From positions 1 to 19,954 of the forward strand of contig CAMLFP010000060.1 of NCBI GenBank assembly GCA_946479335.1: a stretch of 19,954 nt of DNA, given 5' to 3'. The notes under the pieces are model-generated. The model saw only the letters and a program-made list of their open reading frames with translations, was not told the origin of the DNA and did no database searches. Position 1 is the first letter of the stretch. Each line of letters starts with the position of its first letter. This DNA is from an uncultured Archangium sp. (GTDB taxonomy: Bacteria > Myxococcota > Myxococcia > Myxococcales > Myxococcaceae). This document shows positions 1 to 7,222 of this stretch, one piece after another. The position numbers and the translations under genes were made by a program.

Positions 1-95
1 GCGTGATGGCGCTGCTCTCTCCGGGGAGGCCCATGAGGACGAGAGCGTACCCGTGTCGTGGGCGGTGTGTGGCGCCGCGTGCACGACGACGAAGA

Positions 96-117
96 CCACG
101 CGCCTCTCGACGCGTGG
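96..117. terminator. Candidate hairpin downstream of the VWA gene
   Basis: A 7-bp perfect stem (CCACGCG / CGCGTGG) encloses an 8-base loop. It sits about 28 bases beyond the stop codon of the minus-strand VWA gene. There is no clear T tract, so a Rho-independent terminator is only a possibility. The rest of positions 1-144 shows no convincing coding sequence. Confidence 0.25.
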
Positions 118-144
118 CCTTAGGCGCTGACGCGCGGCGGCGGC

Positions 145-1572
145 TCAGTACACCGAGGCGCCGCGCCCCGACGACTTGAGCGACTGGGTCTTCATCTCCT
201 TCACCGCTTCGCGGCGCAGCTCCGGCGCGGCGGCGGGCGCGGCGGTGGAGAGCCCGAACAGGCCCTGGTTCGTCTGGCGCTCATCGGCCACCGCGCCGCC
301 ACCGCCGACGACCTCGGCCTCCTCGAAGAGCGTCTCGTTCTTCTGGAGCGTCTGCTGCGCGAAGCCGAAGTCGCCGCGCTCGATGGCGTCGGCCGCCAGC
401 TTGTAGTTCGCCGCGGCGCGCGCCTTGGTGGCCAGCACGGTGGCGTCCTTGTCGCGCTTGTTCATCGCCAGCGTGCCGTCTTCGGTGACCATCGCCGCCA
501 GCGAGACGCGGGCGTCGGCGGGCTTCTCGGTGAGCAGGTCGGAGTACGTCAGCTGGAAGCTGCCGATGTCGATGCTGCCGCCGCGCGCGCCGGGCGAGAC
601 CGCGAGCTGCACCACCACCTTCTCCACCTGCCGCGCGGAGAAGTCGGGCAGCGACACCGTCACCGCCTCGCCGCTCTGCGACACCGGGCGGCCGAAGACC
701 TGCACGAAGCGCACGCCGGGCGGAGGCGTCAGCTGCAGCGACGCGCCGCGCGCCACCATCGTCGCCGCCTGCTGGAGGTCCCTCTCGAAGAGGGCCGCGG
801 TCGCCTCCGCGTTGCTGATGAAGCCGTACGAGCCGCCGCCCACGTCGGCCAGCTTCTGCATCAGGTCTTCGTTGAAGTCGGCGCCCACGCCCAGCGAGGT
901 GACGGAGATGCCCGCGTCGCGCACCCGGCGCACCACGTTGGCGAGGCCGTTGGGGCTGGTGATGCCCACCGTCGGGTTGCCGTCAGAGAGCAGCAGCAGG
1001 CGGTTGACGCGGAAGTCGCTCTTCGCCTTCTCAATCTGCGCCTGGCCCGCGACGAGGCCGTCGCCGATGTTGGTGCCGCCGTTCTCGGAGATGTTGGCGA
1101 TGAAGCGCTGCATCTTCACCTTGTTCTCCGGCGTGGCGAAGATGCCGGGCAGCACCTCCACGTCGGTGCCGTAGTGCACGATGGCGAGGCGGTCGTTCTC
1201 GTTGAGCATCTCCACCAGGCGGCTGGCGGCGCGGCGGGCCTGCGCAATCTTCGCGCCCTGCATCGAGCCGCTGCGGTCGATGACCACCGCGAGGTTCACC
1301 GGCGCGCGGCCCGCGCCCGGCACGTCGACGGCGGAGATCTCGAAGGTCGCGAAGACGTCGTTGGTGCCGGGGAGCACGTACGGGTGCGAGAGACGGCCCG
1401 TCATCGAGAGCGAGCCCGGGTGCGCGTCGGGCGGCTTCGGCTGCTCCGGCGGCGGGTTCTGCGGCGGCGGGTTGGGGACCGGCGTGGCGACGTGCGCCAA
1501 CGGCAACCCCATCACCACAGCGAGAATCAGCAGCACGGCGGCCGACGCGAGGAAGAGGAAGGTGCGGTTCAT
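145..1572 (-). CDS. Membrane-anchored von Willebrand factor type A (VWA) domain protein
   Basis: This 475-residue protein probably binds a ligand or partner protein outside the cytoplasmic membrane through a metal-ion-dependent adhesion site (MIDAS). Residues 1-29 form a hydrophobic signal or anchor segment, followed by a Pro-rich linker (about 31-48). The VWA domain covers about 90-265. It has a complete MIDAS: D99-R-S-G-S103, T167 in a GGTN context and D197 in an SDG context. A beta-rich region follows, then a C-terminal tail with a GGGG run. The layout resembles the YfbK-like 'Ca-activated chloride channel homologue' proteins; that channel name is historical and no channel activity is implied. 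The ATG start has a GAAGGG ribosome site just upstream. It is transcribed divergently from the receiver-phosphatase gene, with 106 bp between the two starts. The fold assignment is firm; the ligand is unknown. Confidence 0.88.
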   Translation of the reverse strand: MNRTFLFLASAAVLLILAVVMGLPLAHVATPVPNPPPQNPPPEQPKPPDAHPGSLSMTGRLSHPYVLPGTNDVFATFEISAVDVPGAGRAPVNLAVVIDRSGSMQGAKIAQARRAASRLVEMLNENDRLAIVHYGTDVEVLPGIFATPENKVKMQRFIANISENGGTNIGDGLVAGQAQIEKAKSDFRVNRLLLLSDGNPTVGITSPNGLANVVRRVRDAGISVTSLGVGADFNEDLMQKLADVGGGSYGFISNAEATAALFERDLQQAATMVARGASLQLTPPPGVRFVQVFGRPVSQSGEAVTVSLPDFSARQVEKVVVQLAVSPGARGGSIDIGSFQLTYSDLLTEKPADARVSLAAMVTEDGTLAMNKRDKDATVLATKARAAANYKLAADAIERGDFGFAQQTLQKNETLFEEAEVVGGGGAVADERQTNQGLFGLSTAAPAAAPELRREAVKEMKTQSLKSSGRGASVY

Positions 1573-1678
1573 GGGCCCTTCAACGGGCAGCCGTGAAATT
1601 GGATCTACGTCACCGTTCGCGCCCTACGACGCGCCCCGTCACCACAAAAAGCGCCGGGGTCATTAGGGTTTGAAAGTC

Positions 1679-2845
1679 ATGGCTGGCGCGAAGCGGATTC
1701 TCGTCATCGAAGACACCGACGACGTTCGGGTGCTGTTGATCCGGCAGTTGGCGCGCCTCGGGTACGACGTGCTGGGCGCGGCCAACGGCGAAGAGGGTCT
1801 CGCCGTCATCGCCGCCGAGCCGCTCGACCTCATCCTCTGCGACCTCCGCATGCCGAAGGTCGACGGCCTCGGGGTGCTCACCGCGCTCCGCGAGATGAAG
1901 TCGGGCCTGCCGGTCATCGTGATGTCGGGCGAAGGGCTCCTGCAAGATGCGGTCAGCGCGCTGAAGTTGGGCGCGTGGGACTACCTCTCGAAGCCCCTCG
2001 CGGGCATGGCCGCGTTGCAGCACTCGGTGGGCATGGCGCTCGAGAAGGCCCGGCTGCTCGCGGAGAACCAGCGGCAGCGCGAGAAGCTGGAGCTGGTGTA
2101 CCGGGAGCTGGCCGAAGACCAGGAGGCCGGGCGCCGCCTGCAGGCCGGGCTGCTGCCGCCGCAGAACACGGAGATCGGCTCCTTCACGCTGACCCGCGAG
2201 CTGTTGCCCTCGTCGTATTTGAGCGGCGACTTCTTGAGCACCTTCGCGCTGCCGGAGAACCGCTGGGGCTTCTACCTCGCCGACGTCGCGGGCCACGGCG
2301 TGCCGTCGGCGCTGGTGACGGTGATGCTGCGCACGCTCATCGACCGCTGGGTGACCGAGGCGCGCGACTCGCGGCCCTTCGCGCCCGCGCACTTCTTGAA
2401 GGAGCTCAACCGCGAGCTGCTGCGGCAGGGCCACGAGAAGCACGTGGCGCTCTTCTACGGCCTCGTCGATGAGACGCGCTGCACGCTGACCTGCGCCAAC
2501 GCCGGCGCGTACCCGTGGCCGGTGCTGTTCCAGGGCGGCACGACGCAGATACTCGAGTTGCCCGGCATGCCGTTGGGCCTGCTGCCGACCGCGTCATGGG
2601 AGGAGCGCGTGTACGAGCTCGGTGACGACGCGAAGTTCGCCGCGTGCACCGACGGCGTGTTCGAGGTGCTGCCGGGCAGCACGAATGACGAGAAGCTCGC
2701 GCGCATCACCGCGGTCGCCGCGCGGAGCGACACGGCCGGGCAGCTCGTGGAGGGGCTGGGGTTGACGCGGAGCCAGCAACGTCCCGACGATGTCGCCGTG
2801 TTGATGCTGCGCCGGAGGCTCTCCCATGCGCTACGGACATCGTGA
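1679..2845 (+). CDS. Response regulator with SpoIIE/RsbU-type PP2C phosphatase domain
   Basis: This 388-residue cytoplasmic signalling protein should dephosphorylate a STAS-type anti-anti-sigma protein when its receiver is phosphorylated. The receiver domain (about 5-120) has the acidic pair E11-D12, phospho-acceptor D55 (in CDLRMP) and the SKP lysine near 107. A helical linker (about 125-160) leads to a SpoIIE-type PP2C domain (about 165-385). Its metal-binding aspartates are visible as GDF (D184), DVAGHG (D202), TDGV (D325) and PDDVAV (D370/D371). The ATG at 1679 is preferred because AGGG lies about ten bases upstream; an in-frame TTG at 1670 is an alternative. The stop lies inside the next gene (20-bp overlap), so the two are translationally coupled and the STAS protein is the obvious substrate. 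No RsbW-like kinase is present in the window. Confidence 0.92.
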   Translation: MAGAKRILVIEDTDDVRVLLIRQLARLGYDVLGAANGEEGLAVIAAEPLDLILCDLRMPKVDGLGVLTALREMKSGLPVIVMSGEGLLQDAVSALKLGAWDYLSKPLAGMAALQHSVGMALEKARLLAENQRQREKLELVYRELAEDQEAGRRLQAGLLPPQNTEIGSFTLTRELLPSSYLSGDFLSTFALPENRWGFYLADVAGHGVPSALVTVMLRTLIDRWVTEARDSRPFAPAHFLKELNRELLRQGHEKHVALFYGLVDETRCTLTCANAGAYPWPVLFQGGTTQILELPGMPLGLLPTASWEERVYELGDDAKFAACTDGVFEVLPGSTNDEKLARITAVAARSDTAGQLVEGLGLTRSQQRPDDVAVLMLRRRLSHALRTS

Positions 2846-3308
2846 TCATCTGTCGTGGCTCTGTCTGGAGGGAGTGGTCCGCTACACCGAGGCGCGGCAG
2901 CTCCGCGCGTTCCTCGATGACGTGGTGATTCCGCAGGTCAGCGACACCACCGTCATCGACCTCCGCGACGTGGTGAGCGTCGACAGCACGGGGCTCGGGT
3001 TGTTGGCGCACCTCGGCCGCTCGTGCCTCGAGCGCTTCTCGCGGCGCGCGGTGATTCTGTGCCCCGAGGGGCAGGTCGCGCAGACGCTGCGGGCGATGCA
3101 GTTCGACAAGCTCTTCACGATGACCCCGAAGCTGGAGCCGCCCAGGGAGCTGGAGCTCGAGGAGGTGACGCTCGACCGCACGCCGCCGCAGGGCCTCGCG
3201 GCGGTGATGCTCGGCGCGCACCGCGAGCTGTGCGACGTCGACGAGCGCAACCGCGCGCGCTTCTCTGACGTGATGGAGGCGCTGGAGCGCTCCAACGGCA
3301 AGCACTGA
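2826..3308 (+). CDS. STAS-domain protein (anti-anti-sigma factor-like)
   Basis: This 160-residue protein is the likely partner of the upstream PP2C phosphatase. Residues about 5-110 form a STAS domain. The signature segment VIDLRDVVSVDSTGLGLL places the regulatory serine at S54 (D-S-T-G-L), the position phosphorylated in SpoIIAA/RsbV proteins. In that family the unphosphorylated form binds an anti-sigma kinase and frees a sigma factor; whether that holds here is inference. An extra tail (about 115-160) is rich in Glu, Arg and Leu and is not part of a minimal STAS domain, so it may add another contact. The ATG at 2826 lies 20 bp inside the upstream gene. The gene ends facing the lipoprotein gene on the other strand, with a strong palindrome between them. 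Confidence 0.87.
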   Translation: MRYGHRDHLSWLCLEGVVRYTEARQLRAFLDDVVIPQVSDTTVIDLRDVVSVDSTGLGLLAHLGRSCLERFSRRAVILCPEGQVAQTLRAMQFDKLFTMTPKLEPPRELELEEVTLDRTPPQGLAAVMLGAHRELCDVDERNRARFSDVMEALERSNGKH

Positions 3309-3314
3309 ACGGCC

Positions 3315-3350
3315 CCCTCTCCCGCCCGCGGGAGAGGGTTGGGGTGAGGG
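3315..3350. repeat. Palindromic dispersed repeat between convergent genes (possible bidirectional terminator)
   Basis: An 11-bp inverted repeat (CCCTCTCCCGC / GCGGGAGAGGG) occupies 3315-3338, with only two bases between the arms. It is followed by TTGGGGTGAGGG. The same building blocks occur twice in opposite orientation at 5974-6073, so this is one copy of a dispersed repeat family rather than a unique hairpin. It lies in the 47-bp gap between two convergent stop codons, where it could end transcription from both sides. Confidence 0.75.
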
Positions 3351-3355
3351 CCGAT

Positions 3356-3838
3356 CTACTGAACGCTCACAGTGATCGCCTTCGACGCGGGGAGCCCGCT
3401 GATGCTCCCGCCGGTGAAGACCACGCTGAAGGTCCCCGGCGTGAACGCGTAGCCCTCGCTCACGTCGACCGCGTCGCTCACGCGCGCTTCACCCGGCGCC
3501 AGGGTGATGAAGTCGTCGGCGTCGGGCGGCGCACGCTTCGCCATCATCCCGCGGTACTCGAGTTCGGTGCCGTCGGCGCGCTTCACCTCGAAGAGGTCGT
3601 TGCGCAGGCCCTCGAAGAGCGTGTGGTACGTGCAGAACTTCTGCGGCTTCGGCGTCGGGTTCTTCACCTGCATGCGCAGCGCGATGGGCTGGCCCGCGGT
3701 CAACGCGTCGGCCGGGAGGAGCGTCACTTCGAGGGCGTCAGGCATCGCGGTCGGCTCCGGCGTCGGTGGGGGCGCGTGGGCGTCTCGCGACGCGCAGGCG
3801 AGGGTGGACATCGCGAAGAGGAAGAACGCGGCGCGCAT
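3356..3838 (-). CDS. Lipoprotein resembling the N-terminal domain of M35-type metalloproteases
   Basis: This 160-residue protein starts with a lipoprotein signal peptide (MRAAFFLFAMSTLACAS, lipobox Cys near 15). A short Pro-rich linker and a single beta-sandwich-like domain follow. The segment running from DLFEV through YRGMMAKR, DDFITLAPGE and SEGYAF to GTFSVVF resembles, from memory, the N-terminal beta domain found in deuterolysin/peptidyl-Lys (M35) metalloproteases. No HExxH zinc site and no catalytic domain follow. It may be a stand-alone relative, an inhibitor-like protein or a remnant. The ATG at 3838 has a GGAG site upstream. Only 10 bp separate it from the stop of the upstream glycosyltransferase, so the two are probably co-transcribed. 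The lipoprotein call is solid; the family link is moderate. Confidence 0.75.
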   Translation of the reverse strand: MRAAFFLFAMSTLACASRDAHAPPPTPEPTAMPDALEVTLLPADALTAGQPIALRMQVKNPTPKPQKFCTYHTLFEGLRNDLFEVKRADGTELEYRGMMAKRAPPDADDFITLAPGEARVSDAVDVSEGYAFTPGTFSVVFTGGSISGLPASKAITVSVQ

Positions 3839-3848
3839 GGGCTCCGCT

Positions 3849-4952
3849 TTAGCCGACGGTGTCGTAGATGCGCGCGGTCTCTCGCGCGGTGTCGGCCCAC
3901 ACGTACTTCTGCGCGTGGTCCCTCGCGCGGGTGGCTTGTCGCGAACGCTCGGCGTCATCGGTGAGCCACTTCGAGAGCAGCGCCGCGAGCGCGTCGGTGT
4001 CGTCGGGGCCGACCTGCGCCGCGCCGCCTCCGCACACTTCCGGGAGGGAACCTTCGGTCGACACGATGGTCGGCACGCCGAGCCGCATCGCTTCGAGCGG
4101 CGGCAGCCCGAAGCCCTCGTAGCGAGAGGGGAAGACGAACACGCCCGCGCGCTTCATCAGCGCATAGAAGACGGAGTCGCTCAGGTAGCCGAGCGCCCGC
4201 ACGTCGACGCCGCGCGCCTTCACGCGAGCGAGCTCCGCTTCGATGGGCCCGGCGCCGAACCAGCGCTGCCCCGCGAGCACCAGCGGAACGCGCAGGCCCT
4301 GGTCGTGGAGTTGCTCGACGGCGCGGAGCACCAGCTGCACGTTCTTCCGCGCGTCGAGCGCGCCGGCGTAGAGCACGAACGTGTTCTCCGGAGGGAGCAC
4401 GGCGTCGAGCCACTTCACCGTCGTCTCATCGGGCGGCGCGACGCGCTCGACGTGGTCGGCGCCGTGATGCACCACGTGCAGCTTGCGCGCGTCGACCTCG
4501 AAGTGGCGCAGCACGCTCTGGCGCGCGGTCTCACTCACGCAGATGACCGCGTCGGCGATGGCGAGGCTGCGCGTGAGCCACACGCGGAACTGCCAGCGGA
4601 ACGGCGTCGACACCGTGTCGGGCAACAGCAGCGGCACCAGGTCGTGCACCGTCAGCACCAGCGGGGTGTGCGACTTCACCAACGGCAGGTTGAAGTTCGA
4701 GAGCGCGTGAAACAGCCGCGGCCGTCGCTCTTCGAGCAGCGCCGGGAGCCGCGACACCGTCCACAATGTGCGGGCGGTGCGGCCGCGCGGCACCTCGCCC
4801 GTGCGGCGCGCGCCCCAGCGCTCCACGTCGAGGCCGTTGCGGGTGAGCGCGGCGTGCAGTTCACGCGTGTACAGCGCGATGCCGGTGGTGGGCTCGTCCC
4901 AGAGCGTGGCGTCGAGAGCGATGGGTGGCACGTGCGCGTCGCGCTGTAGCAC
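3849..4952 (-). CDS. Glycosyltransferase family 4 (GT-B fold)
   Basis: This 367-residue cytoplasmic enzyme should transfer a sugar from a nucleotide-sugar donor to a surface polysaccharide or lipid-linked intermediate. The N-terminal acceptor half has the GT4-like opening IALDATLW...TGIALYTREL and the segment VLTVHDLVPLL. The C-terminal donor half has LYAGALDARKN and the E-x7-E motif in RYEGFGLPPLEAM (E279 and E287). Length is typical for the family. The start is uncertain: GTG at 4952 is the furthest upstream, and a second GTG ten codons in would give a more typical N-terminus; neither has a good ribosome site. The plus-strand glycosyltransferase starts 26 bp away on the other strand. Donor and acceptor cannot be read from the sequence. 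Confidence 0.9.
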   Translation of the reverse strand: MLQRDAHVPPIALDATLWDEPTTGIALYTRELHAALTRNGLDVERWGARRTGEVPRGRTARTLWTVSRLPALLEERRPRLFHALSNFNLPLVKSHTPLVLTVHDLVPLLLPDTVSTPFRWQFRVWLTRSLAIADAVICVSETARQSVLRHFEVDARKLHVVHHGADHVERVAPPDETTVKWLDAVLPPENTFVLYAGALDARKNVQLVLRAVEQLHDQGLRVPLVLAGQRWFGAGPIEAELARVKARGVDVRALGYLSDSVFYALMKRAGVFVFPSRYEGFGLPPLEAMRLGVPTIVSTEGSLPEVCGGGAAQVGPDDTDALAALLSKWLTDDAERSRQATRARDHAQKYVWADTARETARIYDTVG

Positions 4953-4978
4953 GCAGCGAAGTGAAGTAAGGCGGGCGC

Positions 4979-7222
4979 GTGGGGCAGGTTCACCAGCTCA
5001 TTCCCGACTTCAAACCGGCCGACGCGATGGGGCAGGCCGCCGTCGCGTGGCAGCGCGTGCTGCGGCACCTCGGGTACACCGGAGAAATCTACGCAGGGGA
5101 GGTCGCGCCGGAGTTCCGCTCCCTGGTGCGCCCCGCGGCGCAGTTGAAGCCCGCGCCCGACGACCTGGTGCTGTACCACCACGGCATCGCCTCGCCGCTC
5201 GCGGGCCGGGTGATGCACCTCCCGTGTCGCCGCGCGGTGGTGTTCCACAACGTGACGCCCGCCCGCTACTACGAGGGCACGCGCCTCGAAGAAGCGCTGA
5301 TTGCGGGGCGCGCGCAGTTGGCCGCGCTGGCCGACCACGTGGAGTTCTCCATCGGGGTCTCCGAGTTCAACGCACGCGAGCTGCGCGAGGCGGGCCACCG
5401 TGACGTGCACGTGGTGCCGCTGTTCGTCGAGCCGGAGCGCTTCGCGGGCGAGTCGCGGCCGCCGCGGTTGCCGCGCGTGGTGTCGGTGAGCCGCGTGGTG
5501 CCGCACAAGCGCATGGAGGACCTGCTGTCGCTCCATGAAGAGCTGCGGCGGATCGCTCCGCGCGCGGAGCTGTGGGTGGTCGGTGGCTACGCGCCGGGGA
5601 ATGACGCATTCAGGCGCCTCCACGCGCGGGCGCAGAAGCTGGGCGGCGTGCGGTTCCTCGGGCGGGTCTCGCACGCGCAGTTGGTCGCGGCGTACCGCGC
5701 GTCTGACGTCTTCGTCTCGATGTCGGAGCACGAGGGCTTCGGCGTGCCGCTCATCGAGGCGATGGCGTGCGAGCTCCCCGTGCTGGCCTTCGGCGCCGCC
5801 GCGGTGCCCGAGACGATGGGCGGCCGCGGTGTGGTGTTCGACGAGAAGCACTTCGCGGCGCTGGCGGAGGTGGTGCGCGAGCTCACCGACAACGCCTCGC
5901 TGCGCGAGAAGCTCATCGCCGGGCAGTTGGAGCGCGTGCGGGAGCTGTCGTTCGAGAACACGCTGCAGAAATTCCCTCTCCCGCGGGGAGAGGGTCTCGC
6001 GAAGCGAGGGGTGAGGGGCGCAAGGAGCGTCGCGGCCCTCACCCCGACCCTCTCCCGCAGGCGGGGGAGGGGGAGTGTGCGGCGTGTCGCCATCGTCGTG
6101 CAGCGCTTCGGAGAAGAAATCTCGGGCGGTGCGGAGGCGCACGCGCGACAGGTGGCGCTGCGGCTCGCGAAGCACGTCGAGGTCGAGGTGCTGACCACCT
6201 GTGCGAAGGACCACCTCACCTGGGCCAATGAATTCACCCCTGGCGTCGAGCGCGACGGGGCGCTCCGGGTGCATCGCTTCCCGGTGTCGCGACCGCGGCA
6301 GATGCGGCCGTTCAACCGGCTCTCCGACCGCGTCTTCAAGGAGCCGCAGGACTTCGTCACCGAGACGCACTGGTTGGCGGAGCAGGGGCCGCTCGCGCCG
6401 GGGCTGCTGCGCGCGCTCGCCGAGCGCCGCGATGACTTCGACGCGTTCATCTTCTTCACCTACCTCTACGCGCCCACGGCCTGGGGCGTGCCGCTGGTGA
6501 AAGACAAGGCGCTCGTCATCCCCACCGCGCACGATGAGCCGCCGCTGCGCTTCGGCGCGCTGCGTGACGTGTTCGAGGCGCCGCGCGCGTTGCTGTGCAA
6601 CACGCCCGAAGAGGTCGCGCTCATCGAACGCCAGTTCCCCCGCGCTGCGCGCCGCCGCGTGGTGGGCGTGGGCATCGAGCCACTGAAGGGCCACGCGAAG
6701 CGCTTCCGCAAGGCGTTCGACGTCGAAGGGCCGTACCTCCTCTACGTGGGCCGCATGGAGGCGGGGAAGAACGTGCTCGAGCTGGTGCGGCGCCATCAGG
6801 CGCTGGTGCGCGACTTCCACGACGCGCCTTCGCTGGTGTTGCTCGGCGGCGGAGACCTGCGGCCTCGCGGCACGCGCGTCATCTGCACCGGCCGCGTCGA
6901 CGAGCAGACGAAGTGGGACGCGCTGTCGGGCGCGCTGGCGCTGGTGGTGCCCAGCAGCCTCGAGAGCCTGTCGCTGGTGACGCTGGAGGCCTTCGCCGCG
7001 GGCACGCCCGTGTTGGGCAACGCCGCGAGCGACGTGGTGGCGGGGCAGCTCCAGCGCAGCGGCGGTGGCGTGCCGTTCGTGCTGCGCGATGACGACAGCT
7101 TCCGCGACGCAGTGCGCGCCGTGGGCGAGAAGCGCGCCACCTTCGCGAAGCGCGCGCGCGCCTTCGCGGCGAAGGCGAGTTGGGCTCAAGTGATGCGCGC
7201 GTACCTCGAGGAGATTTCATGA
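4979..7222 (+). CDS. Tandem double glycosyltransferase (GT4-GT4) fused through a repeat element
   Basis: This 747-residue frame encodes two complete GT-B enzymes. The first (about 1-331) has the GT4 motif E252-x7-E260 in EHEGFGVPLIEAMA. The second (about 367-745) begins VRRVAIVVQRFGEEISGGAEAH, a typical GT4 N-terminus with a Gly-rich loop, and has E662-x7-E670 in ESLSLVTLEAF. Residues 332-366 (PLPRGEG... to ...TPTLSRRRGRG) are the translation of an inverted dispersed repeat with no enzyme-like character. The start is GTG at 4979 with AAGG seven bases upstream. A GTG at 6077 (codon 367) sits right behind a GGGGGAGGGGGA run from the repeat, so the second enzyme (381 residues) could also be made separately. 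The gene's last four bases overlap the next gene. The likely role is assembly of a cell-surface glycan. Confidence 0.88.
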   Translation: MGQVHQLIPDFKPADAMGQAAVAWQRVLRHLGYTGEIYAGEVAPEFRSLVRPAAQLKPAPDDLVLYHHGIASPLAGRVMHLPCRRAVVFHNVTPARYYEGTRLEEALIAGRAQLAALADHVEFSIGVSEFNARELREAGHRDVHVVPLFVEPERFAGESRPPRLPRVVSVSRVVPHKRMEDLLSLHEELRRIAPRAELWVVGGYAPGNDAFRRLHARAQKLGGVRFLGRVSHAQLVAAYRASDVFVSMSEHEGFGVPLIEAMACELPVLAFGAAAVPETMGGRGVVFDEKHFAALAEVVRELTDNASLREKLIAGQLERVRELSFENTLQKFPLPRGEGLAKRGVRGARSVAALTPTLSRRRGRGSVRRVAIVVQRFGEEISGGAEAHARQVALRLAKHVEVEVLTTCAKDHLTWANEFTPGVERDGALRVHRFPVSRPRQMRPFNRLSDRVFKEPQDFVTETHWLAEQGPLAPGLLRALAERRDDFDAFIFFTYLYAPTAWGVPLVKDKALVIPTAHDEPPLRFGALRDVFEAPRALLCNTPEEVALIERQFPRAARRRVVGVGIEPLKGHAKRFRKAFDVEGPYLLYVGRMEAGKNVLELVRRHQALVRDFHDAPSLVLLGGGDLRPRGTRVICTGRVDEQTKWDALSGALALVVPSSLESLSLVTLEAFAAGTPVLGNAASDVVAGQLQRSGGGVPFVLRDDDSFRDAVRAVGEKRATFAKRARAFAAKASWAQVMRAYLEEIS
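5974..6073. repeat. Inverted pair of palindromic repeat units inserted in frame between two glycosyltransferases
   Basis: The left unit (5974-6017) holds the palindrome CCCTCTCCCGC-GGGGAGAGGG and ends in GGGGTGAGGG. The right unit (6036-6073) is its reverse complement in layout: CCCTCACCCC-GA-CCCTCTCCCGC, then GGCGGGGGAGGGGG. GGGTGAGGG and CCCTCACCC can also pair across the centre, giving a cruciform or three-stem structure. A third unit lies at 3315-3350. This layout resembles REP/BIME-type non-autonomous elements. The inserted stretch from codon 332 to codon 366 is exactly 35 codons without a stop. Confidence 0.85.

Noticed and set aside
1573..1678. Divergent promoter region between the VWA and receiver-phosphatase genes
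   Set aside because: A promoter must exist here or nearby, but no -35/-10 pair or operator repeat stood out well enough to list as a feature.
3504..4949. A 481-codon plus-strand frame over the lipoprotein and glycosyltransferase genes
   Set aside because: Antisense of two genes with a signal peptide and the GT4 E-x7-E motif. The plus-strand translation is Arg/His-rich without domains.
4676..7189. An 837-codon open frame on the minus strand
   Set aside because: It is antisense to the double glycosyltransferase and rich in His, Arg, Ala and Glu, as expected from the complement of a GC-rich gene. It has no recognisable domain, while the plus strand encodes clear GT4 motifs.
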